A model generated the notes under the pieces. That model searched no databases and was not told the DNA's origin. It was given only the letters and a program-made list of their open reading frames with translations. This document shows positions 1 through 13,020 of a stretch of DNA of 64,000 bases, piece after piece (position 1 is the stretch's first letter; each line of letters opens with the position of its first letter). The position numbers were made by a program, and so were the translations under genes. Source of the DNA: Physcomitrium patens (taxonomy: Eukaryota > Streptophyta > Bryopsida > Funariales > Funariaceae); assembly GCF_000002425.4 (NCBI RefSeq), contig NC_037266.1:531873-595872 (forward strand), written 5' to 3'.

Positions 1-1948
1 ATGTGTAATAAAATAATGTTTCCTTATACTAAAATTTTATATAGATAGTTTATGCTATCATGTAAAACCATTTGATGTCTTGTTAAATGTCACATTGGTT
101 GGTATTATTAAATTAGTCACTATTATAATTATGATTTATATCTTATTTACTCAATATCAATAAAATACAATGAGTTTGCTTACATTTACAATATATTTAC
201 ATTTAGAAAGTTTAGAAGAAAGGTGAAGAAAATTGTAATTGATATCTATCTATAGTAGGGAAAATAAGGTAACACTCTCACATTGGTGTATGCTCTATTT
301 GGTAGATATTTGGGCTATCTCATTATTAGTCTTCACATGGACATTGTTAAGTTATTTTTATTTAACAATATTTTAATTTATATATGTGTTTTTGATTCTT
401 TTATCTTAACTTTGAATAGTATAAAAGTTTAAATGTAATCTAAATTATAATAGCTAAAGCACATGTAATTTAATTGCAGCATTTTAAAATACAAAAATAA
501 AAAAATAGATTTCTAAGTGAGTTTTTGTCTTTGTACTATGTTGTGAATGCATCAACAATTTACAATTGAAACTGTTTATTATCAAAAAAAATGATGTTGT
601 ATCTGCAATTTTACATAAAATTATTTGTATTTAATGTAAAATTTGTGTCTTGGCCAAATCTTTTTGCATTAGCATTAAAAGATTATAGATTAAAATAACG
701 AATTATTGTCAATATTTTAGAGTTTATTGATATTCTCTTGTGTAAGTCTTGTATGATCTAAATTTTATTTGTTTAAGGGGTGTAAGTTTTAAATTAAACT
801 ATATCTTATTAAATCATTTTTTAACTAATATTTTATTCTAATTTCTCTTTATAGAAATAATGCCATGTTATTATTGATCATATAGCTTACAACTTTTTAT
901 GCAATTTTATCATGAATAATTAATATTTTCATAATTTTTATATTATCTAAATTGTATCTTAATCTTATATAGTTTAAAAGTTTTAGGTTTCTAAAATTTC
1001 AATTGTTAACATGTTAATCTTTTATTTTTTTCTTAAATGTACAACCTTTCCTAGAACCTATCTGGCATGTCAATAAATTTTATTTCTTTATAATCCAAAA
1101 CCTTCTTAGGCATCAAAAATATTTGATTGAATAGCAACCAATAGAATAGAAGATGATATAAGATTTGGCTAATAATAATCTATTGAAGTTAATAAAATTT
1201 AAAATTATATATTTTTTCTATTACAACCATAAATAACTAAAATTCTAATACCTTTACTATAATCAAGAAATAATGATTTATTGTGCCTGAACGCCTCTTT
1301 CTATATCATTTTAGAACCATCTATAATATCTTTTATTATTGGATCCATATTTGATAGATATAATTGAGACTTATTTGTTGCCTATTAGTAATTTTTTAAA
1401 AAGGTTTTTTATTTTAGATAATGTTGGAAAATTTATTTTTAATTAATTTACTATAACTATATAATATTGATGAGGTTTTAATTCTAAAAAAAATTAGTAA
1501 ATTAAACTTTCATTTATTTAAAAAATCATTATATCTATGATTATAATTTTTCTTTTAATTTGTAATTCAATTATTTAATTATGGAATTAACTCTAAATAA
1601 TCTCTTAACTATATTAAAAGAAAAAATAAATAATTGTAAGATCTTTTAATGACAATAAAACTAAAATATGCCTAATATTTGTTTTATACTTAATACATCT
1701 TATTGACAATCTTAAGAAATTTGTCAAGTATTCTAGAGATCATTAGTTGTTATAAAATACTAGTAAATATAATTATATTGGTCTTAGTATTAATATTTTA
1801 AGGCATTTGAGTATATAAATTAGATATTCAGTTTAAAAGTTATATATATGTGCTATGATGCATTTTAAAGTAACAAGTATGTTTCTTTTTACAGTTTCTT
1901 TTGAGCAAGTTTTTAATTATAAGAATCTATTTTTAATGCGATTTTTTG

Positions 1949-1973
1949 TATATATATATATATATATATATAT
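1949..1973. repeat. (TA)n microsatellite
   Basis: About twelve uninterrupted TA units. Confidence 0.9.
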
Positions 1974-3298
1974 TTTTTAATCTAAAAAAAATAGATATTA
2001 ATCAATTTTCCACACAAGACATTATTTTTAGATTAAAATCTCTATATTTGCATAAACCTTTATAATAAATTTGACTTAATAAAGTTGTTGTAGGTTTGGA
2101 TTTGATTATTTTTATTAAACAAAAAATATCTAAGTAGATTGAGCATCACATTTGATTTAAAATTTAATTCAGATTTTTATGATTAGTATCTAGAAACTGA
2201 CACATGTAGAATACCTGAAATTAATAAATAATCGGCTAGAAGATAATTAGTTATTGTTAGTTGGAGAGCTAGAATTACTAAGAATATTATAGTTTGATAT
2301 GCAAGCACATAGAGGTGATACAAGGAGTAATCAATCACTTTTGTTTCTTTGTTGCTCTATACTATCGAGTACTATTCAGATTGAACACTGAACAAGAAAA
2401 TTTGAATAAAAAATTGGTGTTTTCATTCATTATCATTTAAACAAGTTCTTATCATTGGTTTAGAAAAACCAAGCATTTATAGTTACAAAATTCAGTGATA
2501 ATAACAAAAATTTAAAACTTATCCATAAATTTATTTTACTTGAATAAATAAATAAATAAACAAATAATCAATTATATAAATTTTAATAATTTAATAATTA
2601 TTTTATTATGTTTTTGTCAAACATTTATTCTTACTTTTAAAAGATTTTTTATAATTGCATTTTATAAAGTAAGAAAATATTTTAATACATATATAAATTA
2701 AGTACTTTTATAAAAAATAATAATGTAATTAAGAGTCACATCTCAAATTAAAGTTTTTTCAATTGATATTTTAATTTATAATAATTTGATTTTATACAAA
2801 TTAGAATATTAAATTACACTATGAGCCACTTAAAATTTAAAATCATAAGAATTTTAAAGCTAAATAAAATTGTATACAAATTTATAAGAATCAATAATTT
2901 TAAGAAATAAGATCTAAAAACAAGTGTTATATTTTTCAATGTTAGTAAAAATGTAAATTAATTTAAAGTTAATATCTAAAATAAATATTTTTTTCTTAAA
3001 ATAAAAAACTGAAAAATATCTTTAAAATTATTAAGTTTATAGGTGATAAAATTGCAGATAATTAAAATAATTATCTACAATTTCATAACCTGTGAGTGTG
3101 ATAATATTTTTGATTACATGCATATATATACGTATTTGAGCTTTTAATTTCTTTTTAATGTAATATCTTAGTACATGTATTAAAATTAATTTGATAATCA
3201 AGATTTTGAAAAAAGCTGTTTAAAATAAGATTGTTTGGATTATTTTATTAAAATTGAATTATTTGATTTGATTTATTTTAGTATTAGTTTATTTGATT

Positions 3299-3319
3299 AT
3301 ATATATATATATATATATA
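3299..3319. repeat. (AT)n microsatellite
   Basis: About ten uninterrupted AT units. Confidence 0.9.
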
Positions 3320-3700
3320 GAATTTTAAAGTACCAAATTATTTTTATAATATATATTGCATTTTTATAATTTATTTTTGCAATGTGGTAATATATAATAT
3401 ATGTATATATTTTAAAATATTAATATTAATTAATAAAGTTCTAAAAGAAATAAATGTTTTTACATTGACCGATTTATTATCAAAGTATTGCTTTAATAAA
3501 AGGTTATGTTTTTACACTTCAACTAAATAATTTCTTTAAATATAGAGAAATACATAAATCAATATACACATAGAATTTTGATTACAGCCTCTAATGAAGG
3601 AAAATAGAATTTTAAAATTATATATGTGACAGCTCTTAGTAAGTAGTGAAAAATAAATCATTCTGTTAATATTGAATTCGTAAATTATAAATCTGAACTT

Positions 3701-6700
3701 TCTTTTCCAAAAATTCGACGTCAGATGAGAAACTCGTCTTTTTAAAATCCTTATAATCTTAGAAGTGAAAGTTTTAGGTCAGGTCCCATTTGCAACTTTT
3801 CGAATCTGACAAAAGTTATGAGATTGGTTTTTTAATTTATAAAATGCTGAGAAAATAGATGAGTGACATTTATGCCAGATCTCGTACAAAAGGTAAAGGC
3901 ATCAGAAACCAAGGAACGCAGCCTTGGAAGTGTCCTTTCCAAGGCCAACATTCAAAATCTCAAAATTTGATGATCCACCGACAGTGCATATTCCGGGCAG
4001 AACAGAACCTTGTGGAGGACCGTTACGAATTAGAATCGGTCTCCCTCTGTCGGGCATTGCCTCAAGCTTGGCATTGCTACTGCCGAGCTGCACTGCGATT
4101 ACTCGCGTTTCAATCCATCTTTCCACTTTTGCGTGATCCTTGTGGCGCCGTTGATGCTTGCAAGGTAGCCTTAGTCCTAGCGAAGCAGCAGGCATGGCTT
4201 ACGAGAGAAGACGAGCTCGAAATTGAAATGGGGCATCAGGTGTGGTGCTATTGTTTCCTGGCTTCTTGTTGCTTCTGATGGTGATCATTTCAGATAATTT
4301 TGCAACAAGAGAACCTGTGCCAGGCAGAGTTCTTTTGCGTGTTGGTAGTCGGCAGCCGTAGGTTGAGACTGTGCACTGGATGTGTGTTTTCTTCGACAAC
4401 TTCAACGTGTTATCAAGAATTCACGGTTTCGGAGTAGTATCTTGGATTGTATCATGTCGATGCTGCATCGAGTGAACGCGAAACTAGTCAGGTTGGTGAG
4501 AATTCGAGCTCCTGACGTGATTAGGGTGAATTGCTGTACTTGAAAGCAATCCGATCTTGCGATCAGCTTGAGTGGCTACTGTCACGTTTGTTTTAATACT
4601 TTCATTACGAATTAGGTTCAAGAAGATAATATAAGGTGGATGTTAGTGCAGTTGATAACCTGATAACTTGGTTCAAGCTCAATTAGAGGCACTGCAGTTT
4701 GAACGAGCATGGTGAAGCCCTGAAATATCGCGAGTTGTAGAAGGAGTTGGTTTTGTTTCGTTTTCAGTTTGAGGACTAACGATACCGTTTTTAACTGCAG
4801 TTTAACATGACAATTGAAGAGCATGGATTTGTGTTTAGGATTACTATTTATATTAATAAGTTATCGGTTACAGAAAATGTTGTCCAAAACTGCCTCTACA
4901 CATGGGGTATACAGTGCGTCCGTTTTAACATTACCTAAGAGTGTGGAGGATGCTCTTTGAAAAGGGTATTGACTTGGAGAAGGAAGTGAAGGAGAGAAGC
5001 CGAGGAACATTGGTTGGGCCTTCTGCCGATCTGTTTGACTCAAAGTCAAAATTTTCTGACTTAAAATCAATTGACTCGTGTCCATCAGTAGAGTCTCGGG
5101 ATGGAAATAGAATAGATATTTGGAAATCAAACCCTTAAATGTTACAATCAAATAATAACGAAAATTTTCGGTCACGCATGTATTGAAGGTGATCATCAGA
5201 ATTTTCTGACATGGTGGAAATTTTGATAAATCTAAGCGAAAAAATTGTAATTTGAAACTAAACAACATGGAAAATCTAAGTGTAAATCTTCAAACGTAAA
5301 TTGTTTTTTACACAATTTTCAAAGTAAAGAAAAGACTCGTGGATGTAACAAACATATGGGTTTCAGTAGCACGCATCACAATCACCGAGTTGCAGATTAA
5401 CAACCCACCTGACATTCTGCAAGCCAAGTCTTTTGAGAAAGGATATCTGATCAGTTGAGATTTCTGACCACTAGGGCTGCATTTTCTGGAGCTCCACATC
5501 TGGCATTTCTTATCAAAGCTAGAAACCTTTCGCCGCCATATTGAAAATGCAACATGTTGTTGAAGTCTAAAGAGCATACTGTTACAATGAGAAGGAATCG
5601 TCCTGAAAGGAGACAGCAGAGTCTGTACACAATCATCCATCTTATCCGAGGATACCTCCCTTCACCAGAGTTGACGAGAGAGCTCCAACCTCCCGAATGA
5701 ACCAATCCTGGCCTCGGCGACTTGTCCTTCAGTTCAGTTTCACTAGCACAGACCTCAAGAAATTTTGTAAATCCTGTGATAAATGTGTCTCTTCAACAGC
5801 TGGCTTAAAAACCTCTTAAATTGGTCATTACAATGTCATGATGATTGACAGAATCCGAAATCCCACCTCTGAGCAGGACAAATTAGATTATGTTCCAACG
5901 AAGAATAGTTAATGAATGACAGGTCAAGAATTAAGAGTTGAGTCTAGTCAGTGGAAGTCTCCTGTCGACCTAGTTTTTACTGCAGTCTTCTGGGACAGGT
6001 AAGTTGCCGAAGAAGCTATGCCAATCTCCCGCAGCCAGATGGAACTCAGGGAGTGATGGCCATCTCAACCTCCACCTGATCGCCTTGAAACTCTTATTTG
6101 GTTCTTGTAGACAAACCAGGGTTGTGCTTCGCAGTCCAAAAAACAATCCTTCACATCAACCAGAGGGTGACACATTGAGCATTCATAAATTACCCACCTG
6201 AATTAGAAAATGACTTTTGAGCACTCTTACTAGTACCACAAAGTAATTGTACTTTAGCTGGTTTAAGTTTAGTTGAAGATACTCTTGAATTAGTGATGTG
6301 GCAGTAATATGACCAACCACACTATTTCTTTCAACTGTTACAACGAACACGGCACTCAAGAGAAAGCTTGCCGACACACTTGCCAGCACATCCTCTACAA
6401 ACCAGGGAACAAAGCACTAAACGACTAGGAAGTACCCTTCATGAAACAAAACTTCCAAAATTAATAACATAAATAAATAAATTTGTTTGCAAACAAACAA
6501 AATGAGGCTCACAGACAATGAGTCTAAAATGATGAACCTTGCCTTGGTTATCGCAACTTTTGCAGTCCTGGTGTAACCGATTGTTGTTTGGTTTGCCTTC
6601 AGCCTATATTTCGAGAGATAGCACTCAATAGAAAAAGCGATTATTGAAATTAACAACTTCCAGAAGGTCAACATGCACAATTGACATCGGATTTAAGTGA

Positions 6701-6925
6701 TTAAACATATAAGGGGTTCTTTCGTATGTTGAAGAGCTGCTCAAAGCTATCTTTAATTTTCGAGTTAGAACCTCCATATCCCAGGCGAAAAACTAATCTG
6801 AAAGTTGGATTGATAATCGATTAAGTCTTTGGAATGGGCTACTGCCACACAGTGCCTCTCTTCATCAGAACCTGACAATCCTTCTAATGTTGATGGTCCT
6901 TAACTCACTGGTGACAACTTCAATT
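3701..6925. other. Intermediate-GC region, no gene recognised
   Basis: Base composition changes sharply here from very AT-rich to roughly balanced, and continues so through the MSL1-like gene. Short open frames exist on both strands (for example 3859-4278 plus and 3902-4195 minus, which overlap antisense), but none shows a family motif, a plausible exon chain or a conserved-looking core. The part nearest 6925 would hold the 3' untranslated region of the MSL1-like gene. The rest could be host gene remnant, untranslated sequence or low-copy intergenic DNA. Confidence 0.4.
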
Positions 6926-7048
6926 TCAAAATCCCCTTGAAAGAGAACAGGGGGCTGTGTCAGAACCCAGTGGTGCCCCGGCCTCCACGACGATTTGTGC
7001 AGCCTCTATCAGAAGTGCTTGCTCTGTGGTTAGAAATTCATCCGTCCC
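6926..7048 (-). other. MSL1: MSL1-like exon 6 and natural stop
   Basis: Acceptor TTTTGCAG followed by 40 codons and TGA. The peptide GTDEFLTTEQALLIEAAQI corresponds to the last helix of MSL1, and the protein ends a few residues beyond the family's conserved end. Confidence 0.8.
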
Positions 7049-10000
7049 CTGCAAAACCACGGCCCTTGCGATTCTCTTCAGATTGTAAAAGCCCGGATTT
7101 TGCAACAGCTTTCCTCGACAACCATTCAGACACGACTTCTGTTATGCTTCAAAACGAAGTTAAAGCTGACTTAGATTCCCTGCGTGCACATTATTGAACA
7201 CAGACGAGCGAGTCGATTGCCAATCAAAACCACCAGTTAAAGAAATTAATAATCGTGACTCATCGGTTACTGCAAAGCCCAGCTCGCAAGGGTGACTACC
7301 CTCTCGTATCCGCAACAAGTTATCCTTCAATTTCCTGCGTTTTGGAAAATGAATGAAAATGGTTGGGCAGTGTACCATGGGTTTCAGATTGCACGCTACA
7401 TTGAGGTCTACTGATAATCTACAAACTCTGCTGGCGTGACATCGAGGCAGTTCAGTTTCCAAGTATACTTTAGGATGTTCTGTCAGCAACTTTCGGACTT
7501 CAGCCGAAATGCCAGGCACCCTATTCAAATCCTGCAGCCGGATCGGGATGGTAAATGCCATTCCTCTCCATTGCACTCGGGACTTGTTCACAATCACCTG
7601 TCATAGTATGGGTTTAGAAGTGTTTGGTTTCCACATATGTCATGGAATGCATGAATGTCACATTTGAGGAGGATTTAGTTAGTCATATAGGAATCACCTG
7701 GCTGGAGAAGTATGAGTTTGGAACAATGATGGGAAACTTGTCTGCATTTAACTACATTGTGGAGTGGATGCCCATCTCTACAACCTGACCAGTAACAGGT
7801 CCAGCCTGCCAATCGACGCAACAAACGCTCCCGTTTCAAATTATGATAGAACGTACTTAGTCGCGCAGCATTACCGCGTTAGAGTAGTCCTTAAAAGAGC
7901 TGGGAACTTGGACACTGCAATCACGACTCAAACTTATGCATCCTGCAATGAAACACGGATCATGTAGGTGCTTTTGCAAAAACCCAACGAATTAGACTTG
8001 TCACATACATCATGTTGCAAAAACCCAACGAATTAGACTTGACACTTACATCATTATGCTATAGTTGTTGGAACTGGAGACACTCCATCATTATACAATT
8101 CAATGATCGAACACGAAGCTAACAGTCGTCCCGCTCTTGAACATGTTTCATGCATGAGCTAATTGATTCACTTAAATTCTTCTTAGTACATGAATCCACC
8201 CCTGGGATTTGATTGAATGAAGACGCTAGCTATTGCAATTCAAGTATGGATTCCGAGGCTTGGATGTAGCACATGAAGGGAAAATTAATTCGCGAATCAC
8301 GAGCGTGCGGGACTCAAGAATGTAGGTTTGAGAGAGTAACGACTTGTACTGTTATAGAGTCGCCGATGGAAAAAGGTTTAGAGAACAGGAGTCCAATGCC
8401 ACAAAGCATGTTCCCCATCACATCTTTTGCGGCAAAAGCTGTGGCTACTCCTGCGATTATCAGATTTCCTCTGATACATCCACCGGATTTTTTTTATGCT
8501 ATTTCAAGCAAGAAGCGTCCCAGGTGTTCATTCAATGGTGAGTAATGTAGTTAATACCATGAGGACAGCATAAATCCAGAAAAAAATCATTTGACAGAAA
8601 GACGACAAACCGCTTTTGGTGATTGGTACTCCCTCCTATTCTTCCCACGGTTAAAATTGATTGCACTGCCATTCCAAAGGCTTCAGCAACAGCCATGCAT
8701 CCTAAAATAAGCAAACCCAGAGATGACAAGTGATCCATAGTCAGATACCGCTCCTTGTCAGGTAAACCTGCGAATGACTTCCCGGTGACAATGCGTGCAA
8801 ACACATAGGTTTTCCAGCGGTACAGGAACCATATCACACACACAACTGTTGCCCCGCTCCAGATCTGTGTTGGATAATTGGCCGCCACTGATGTGGGTGC
8901 TACCATGTATGCCCTGACCAACGTAACCAAAACAAGAGAAATGAAGTTAGGCAAAAACAATCTGGAACGCCTAAAACTCCTGAATGGTGGATACACATTG
9001 GACGACAAAGTACCTTTTATACATCGTAGGTCCCTCTCGAATAGGAAATAGAGAAAGATAACCTCTACACATTCTGTGAGGAAACAAGGACTCTCTATCT
9101 GGAAAAAAATTAATGCTGCTGAATCAGATGTCCAGACAAAGTCATTGTAGAACTAAAGCAGTTCCAACATGCAATACGTTTATCCAGAATTTAACTCAGG
9201 AGAGTTTAGTGGAGAAGTCTAGTGCGGACTCAGTAAATACCACCTTTATACATAACAGCAATGGCAACCACAAGAGGTCATATGAACAAACGGTCACGTT
9301 GGTCCGATTCGCTTTTTATCAATACGATGATTGTAACTACTCTAAAATTGAAATCGCAAACAGTCATCAGCAACAACTCAACGATCTACTCCATGTAGCT
9401 TTCAGAATACTCAAGGATATGGAGGTATTCGTTACTCGTTCGTTAAAACCGAGGGAACTTCCGACAGCTAGTTTACAACGTCTACTTTCGTTACATATGT
9501 TTTTAAGATAGTGTTGTTTGGTGAACAAACACTTACATGTGGGAGAAGGCAACGATTGCTGCAAGCAATCGAGCGGGATCTTCCAAAGCACCGAACATGC
9601 TTAGCTCATAAGGCACCCTCTCCAGCACTTTCTCCAGAGGCGTCCTAATTAGCAGCTTTGTTGTGGTGGTTGGTGAAGTTTCCATATACTTGTACATTCG
9701 ACGCAACAGGTTTGGCAGCACAATCCAAGCTACTATCGATAACACGGCAGCCTTACTTTCAGGCCACACAACTACTAAAGCAGCTCCTCTTTCCCTTCCT
9801 ATGCCCGCGCATTTTGGGAGCAGGTACAAACACAGCCTTCTGGCTCGAGCCCACCCTCTAATCATCCCGAAGCATGACTTTTTGAGAGAAGTGGTAGCCC
9901 TCATCTCAAGAAGGCGTGAATTCCTTTGTGTGATTGCGCTGAGGGATGCACAGCTCGAGCCTATGTCCATCATCGACAAGCTCTGAATGTTTTGCAGAGC

Positions 10001-10156
10001 CAACAGATGGTTCTTGTAATGAGACCCCCATGGATAATGATGATGATATTGTCTTCCACTCCATCCGGTGATATTAGGAGGTGTGGCACGCTTTGGAATT
10101 GATTGCTGCTCGAAGGGCTTTACAACAATGGGCTGCAATCTGCTTTCAGTTTTCAT
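6926..10156 (-). CDS. MSL1: MSL1-like mitochondrial mechanosensitive channel (MscS family), six exons, one in-frame stop
   Basis: Join of exons 10156-9537, 8913-8630, 8450-8350, 7805-7698, 7597-7376 and 7048-6926. All junctions are GT-AG, phases agree, and the total is 1458 bp (486 codons with stop), close to the roughly 500 residues of Arabidopsis MSL1. The MscS core is clear: GALEDPARLLAAIVAF, then WFLYRWKTYVFAR, AVAEAFGMAVQSILTVG, the pore-lining VATAFAAKDVMGN, FSKPFSIGDSIT, QVVEMG, FPIIVPNSYFSSQ, VIVNKSRVQWRG and the C-terminal TTEQALLIEAAQI. Known family role: mechanosensitive ion channel of the inner mitochondrial membrane, related to bacterial MscS. Odd points: codon 353 (7752-7754, exon 4) is TAG where the family has Leu, which would remove the cytoplasmic beta domain; and the exon 2/3 junction gives one extra residue (GGRVAT against GGVAT). 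I start at the first ATG; the frame stays open upstream to 10282 with no ATG, so a further 5' exon is possible. It may be a recent pseudogene or contain a sequence error. Confidence 0.85.
7376..7597 (-). other. MSL1: MSL1-like exon 5
   Basis: Acceptor CTATGACAG, donor GTACACTG, 74 codons in phase 0. Starts VIVNKSRVQWRG and runs through the middle of the cytoplasmic domain, ending at NLKPM. Confidence 0.85.
7698..7805 (-). other. MSL1: MSL1-like exon 4 with in-frame TAG
   Basis: Acceptor TTGGCAG, donor GTGATTC, 36 codons. Codes for TGQVVEMG and FPIIVPNSYFSSQ, both strongly like MSL1. Codon 18 (7752-7754) is TAG; the surrounding residues are well conserved, so the exon itself is not in doubt. 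Confidence 0.85.
7974..8055. repeat. 41-bp direct tandem duplication in MSL1-like intron 3
   Basis: Two adjacent copies of a 41-bp unit beginning TTGCAAAAACCCAACGAATT, nearly identical, lying in the intron between exons 3 and 4. Confidence 0.85.
8350..8450 (-). other. MSL1: MSL1-like exon 3 (pore helix)
   Basis: Acceptor ATCGCAG, donor GTACAAG. Codes for the pore-lining helix with VATAFAAKDVMGN and the FSKPFSIGDSIT motif that enters the cytoplasmic domain. This is the most conserved part of the family. Confidence 0.85.
8630..8913 (-). other. MSL1: MSL1-like exon 2
   Basis: Acceptor TTGGTCAG, donor GTACCA. Codes for two membrane segments and the WFLYRWKT and AVQSILTVG blocks. It is 284 bp and its phase matches exons 1 and 3. 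Confidence 0.85.
9537..10156 (-). other. MSL1: MSL1-like exon 1
   Basis: Codes for the N-terminal region, a first hydrophobic segment (AAVLSIVAWIVLPNLL) and the conserved ERVPYELSMFGALEDP block. The donor is CACAT|GTAAGT on the minus strand. The open frame continues to 10282, where the preceding bases TATATCAG could be an acceptor for an upstream exon. Confidence 0.7.
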
Positions 10157-10282
10157 TTGAATAATGTCGCCTATGCCACAACAATTTGTGATGAGGCAAT
10201 CGAAGGTGGTCCAGAATAAGTGAGCTGTGTATTTGCAGCGATGCCGTTTCCGAAGATGTACAGATTCTGATATAGCAACCAA

Positions 10283-12354
10283 TCACTCGAAGGGGAACTG
10301 GCTTCGTTCTTAACAAAGTCTAGACAACTTCATATGTCATCGGCCATGGCTGCGCCAGTTTTGTGTCTATATTGCACCACTTGTGGCACAGCGGAGCAAG
10401 CTTCATCGACTCGTGTAGTGCTTCCCCGACCATGCGTTACTCTCTCTCACAACTGAACAGATCTACTACTTCCCTCAAGCAACCCATTTAGAACATTAGC
10501 AAACAAACAGTAGACGAAGAGCACTCAAATGCATGAAGAAGCACACAAATTAATGGTCTACATTCTTGTTTCATATCCACTCATGTTTCGTTGTGTTTTC
10601 CACAAGACTTGACATATTGTGTGCCATTTACAGTGAGGATAATGTAGAGAAAAAATCCTATCTAATGCATCCCTTACATGCAATATGGAAAGCGCAAGCT
10701 CATGTAGCTCCAGTGGCCCATTCATATTGGCCATATGACAATACATTGCAGTTAAAAGTTTTAGTTGCTCAAGTTGAGGCGATATCAAGTTGTTCAACCC
10801 TGGAGGAAAGTGAAATAATATTTTCTTGTTTAGAGATTGCTTTAAATGCACATAAAAAGATTCACCACTTTGTCAATTAGACACAAGCACGTCTCTTCAT
10901 TTCTAGATACTCTTGTACTACTACTTAATAAAGCTTAAACCATTTGGCAATTGAATCCATTGATAACCATCCAAAATAGTCATGTTGCATAAGAAATATA
11001 TATATTGAAAATATGCACTATATATATATATATATATATATGTAATTTGGTAAAAATGTATTAAATGACAAGATTTAGTTGATATTAACTGTACTATATT
11101 TATATGATTTCAAACAAAGCAATACATTCAATTTGGGAGGCAAGACTATTGATTTGATCAATCATGCTTCAATCACCATCAATCAATAGACAAGTTATTT
11201 GTTGTTTTTATATAGGACAAAACACATCTATAAATAAAAGTACCAAATCAAATATAATTTTGCTAATATGTTGATTAAATAGAAAAGTAAGAAGTAGATA
11301 AAAGTTTTGCATGGCTTCATTGTAATAGAAGTAACAATGCACATGTAAATAAGACATATTTTAGTATATTGAGTTGTCCAACATAATTAAAAATGTCCAA
11401 ACCTTTAAAATAATATTTGAGTGTCATGTAAAGAAATTACATAGTTTATAAAGAAATTACACAAACAATCTAGATATAATATGAGACAATCATCTTATTG
11501 ACATTTAGTAGATAATTGAGGCCACAATCCTCTAATATGATCTAAATCAAATAGATTTCTATTTATGATGTATCAATTTAGTAGGTGTATTTAGTGCATA
11601 ATAAAAACCAACAAAATATTTTGATTGTGATCTTATAACGAAAGATTTTAACATCTTTGTTATCAAATTGCAATTGGAAGATATTAAAAGTATATTTATG
11701 TGTCACATTTTTAATATCATTAGGATGAAATAGAATTCTCCAGAAATAACTTTAATAATTGTTTTATTTATAAGAAATATAACATGTTTCATTCAAAAAA
11801 TAACTCTAACATATGTAAATTACCTCTAAATGATCATATTATTGCAATCATATTGTGTATTTCCTATCACTAATGGTGATTAAGACAAATAACTTAGGCT
11901 AATTCTTTATGATAAGATATTTATTGAATGCGTCACATAACTCAAGAATTATATAAAAACTAGTATAATTCATAAAGCATTAAATTTGAAGATTTTATTC
12001 TATGTGTTTTTGTAAAAATATATGCAATAATCAAATTTTTTATATAAAGATATTAAATTATTTTTCCAATATTTATAAATACCTTATTATTAACTATTAT
12101 TTTTGATTGTATACTATGGAATTTTATATAATTTTTAATTTGTAAAAATACATATAAATACATATTTTTTAAAATTAGATTTTGAAATAATAAAATATGC
12201 TATTATATTTTAAAATAAATAATAATTTTATAAAAATTTATTAATCATATTTTTAATTTAAATATAAGATATTTATATACAATATAAATATATATCAAGG
12301 ATAAAAACTTAAAGAATGTAATTATATATTTAAAATGGATTTCAAACAAAGATA
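10283..12354. other. Upstream flank of the MSL1-like gene, then AT-rich DNA
   Basis: Balanced composition to about 10880, which may hold 5' exon or promoter of the MSL1-like gene, then strongly AT-rich. Overlapping plus and minus open frames at 10558-10880 have no recognisable motif. A (TA)n tract lies at 11019-11041. No other gene is visible. Confidence 0.45.
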
Positions 12355-12765
12355 ATATAAACGACATAAGAAAGTATATATATTTAAGAAATTATTAAAA
12401 TGGCTATTGCTTAAGATAAGAAAGCTACAAACTCTTGAAACTAGACTAGAAATAAGAGAGGAATTGATAAAATTCAAGAAAATATTACTCTTGCTTCTAT
12501 ATATACCATCTAACTAAAGAATTATATAACAATGTTCTATAAGTCATTTAACACATGTTCAATTTATAAACCATGTGTCTAACTTACAAGGCAAGTTTCT
12601 AACATGTGTGCTATATGGCCAACTTATTAGGTAAGTTTTCAACCTGTCAAGAAAGTTAAATCCATATCTATCAAGCTTGTACATAAGATATTATCAAATT
12701 TACCTATTTCTACCTAATTCTTCTTATCTAAATAAATATTAGTGTTAATACGTATGTCTATGATA
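12355..12765 (-). mobile_element. Old chromovirus LTR relic (element D)
   Basis: Eroded copy of the LTR type seen in elements A, B and F, aligned over most of its length: AATGGCTATTG, GAAACTAGACTAGAA, the TATATATA box, CAAGGCAAGTTT and the TATGGCCAACTT block occur in the same order. It is followed directly by the accessory-ORF relic in the same order as in intact elements, so it is the 3' LTR of a minus-strand copy. Target duplication not visible. Confidence 0.7.
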
Positions 12766-13020
12766 TTATCGCTTCTTTTAGGAATGAGTTCCACAAAGAA
12801 TAGTAATCAAATGTTAAAAAAGTCCAAAATACAATAAATTGTATTTGCTATATATTTTGATTTTGATTTTGATTTTGATTTTTTTTTTGTTGTTGTTGAA
12901 ATCAATTGATAGGTCTTCTTAATGACCAATAGTATCTAATATTAAAGTTGGAAAACTATCCTATAATTTAATCATTGTTGAGGCCTTCATAATGGTATTA
13001 AAGAGAATGTCATACTAAAT
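12766..13020 (-). pseudogene. Relic of the chromovirus accessory ORF (element D)
   Basis: Matches the end of the accessory ORF of A and B: TTCCACAAAGAATAG, AATTGTATTTGC, GATAGGTCTTCTTAATG and ATCATTGTTGAGGCCTTC occur in the expected order. Riddled with substitutions and indels; homology fades after about 13020. Confidence 0.6.

Larger units (their letters stand above)
1..3700. other. AT-rich stretch without a recognisable gene
   Basis: Very AT-rich throughout, dense in stop codons on both strands, with no open frame of note, no RNA gene and no element homologous to the retrotransposons further right. Two TA microsatellites lie in it. I see nothing else that can be supported. Confidence 0.6.

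Noticed and set aside
3859-4278. 139-codon plus-strand frame
   Set aside because: Overlaps an equally open antisense frame; cysteine-rich composition with no recognisable family or splice context.
9113-9511. 132-codon plus-strand open frame
   Set aside because: Lies inside intron 1 of the MSL1-like gene, on the opposite strand, with no motif.
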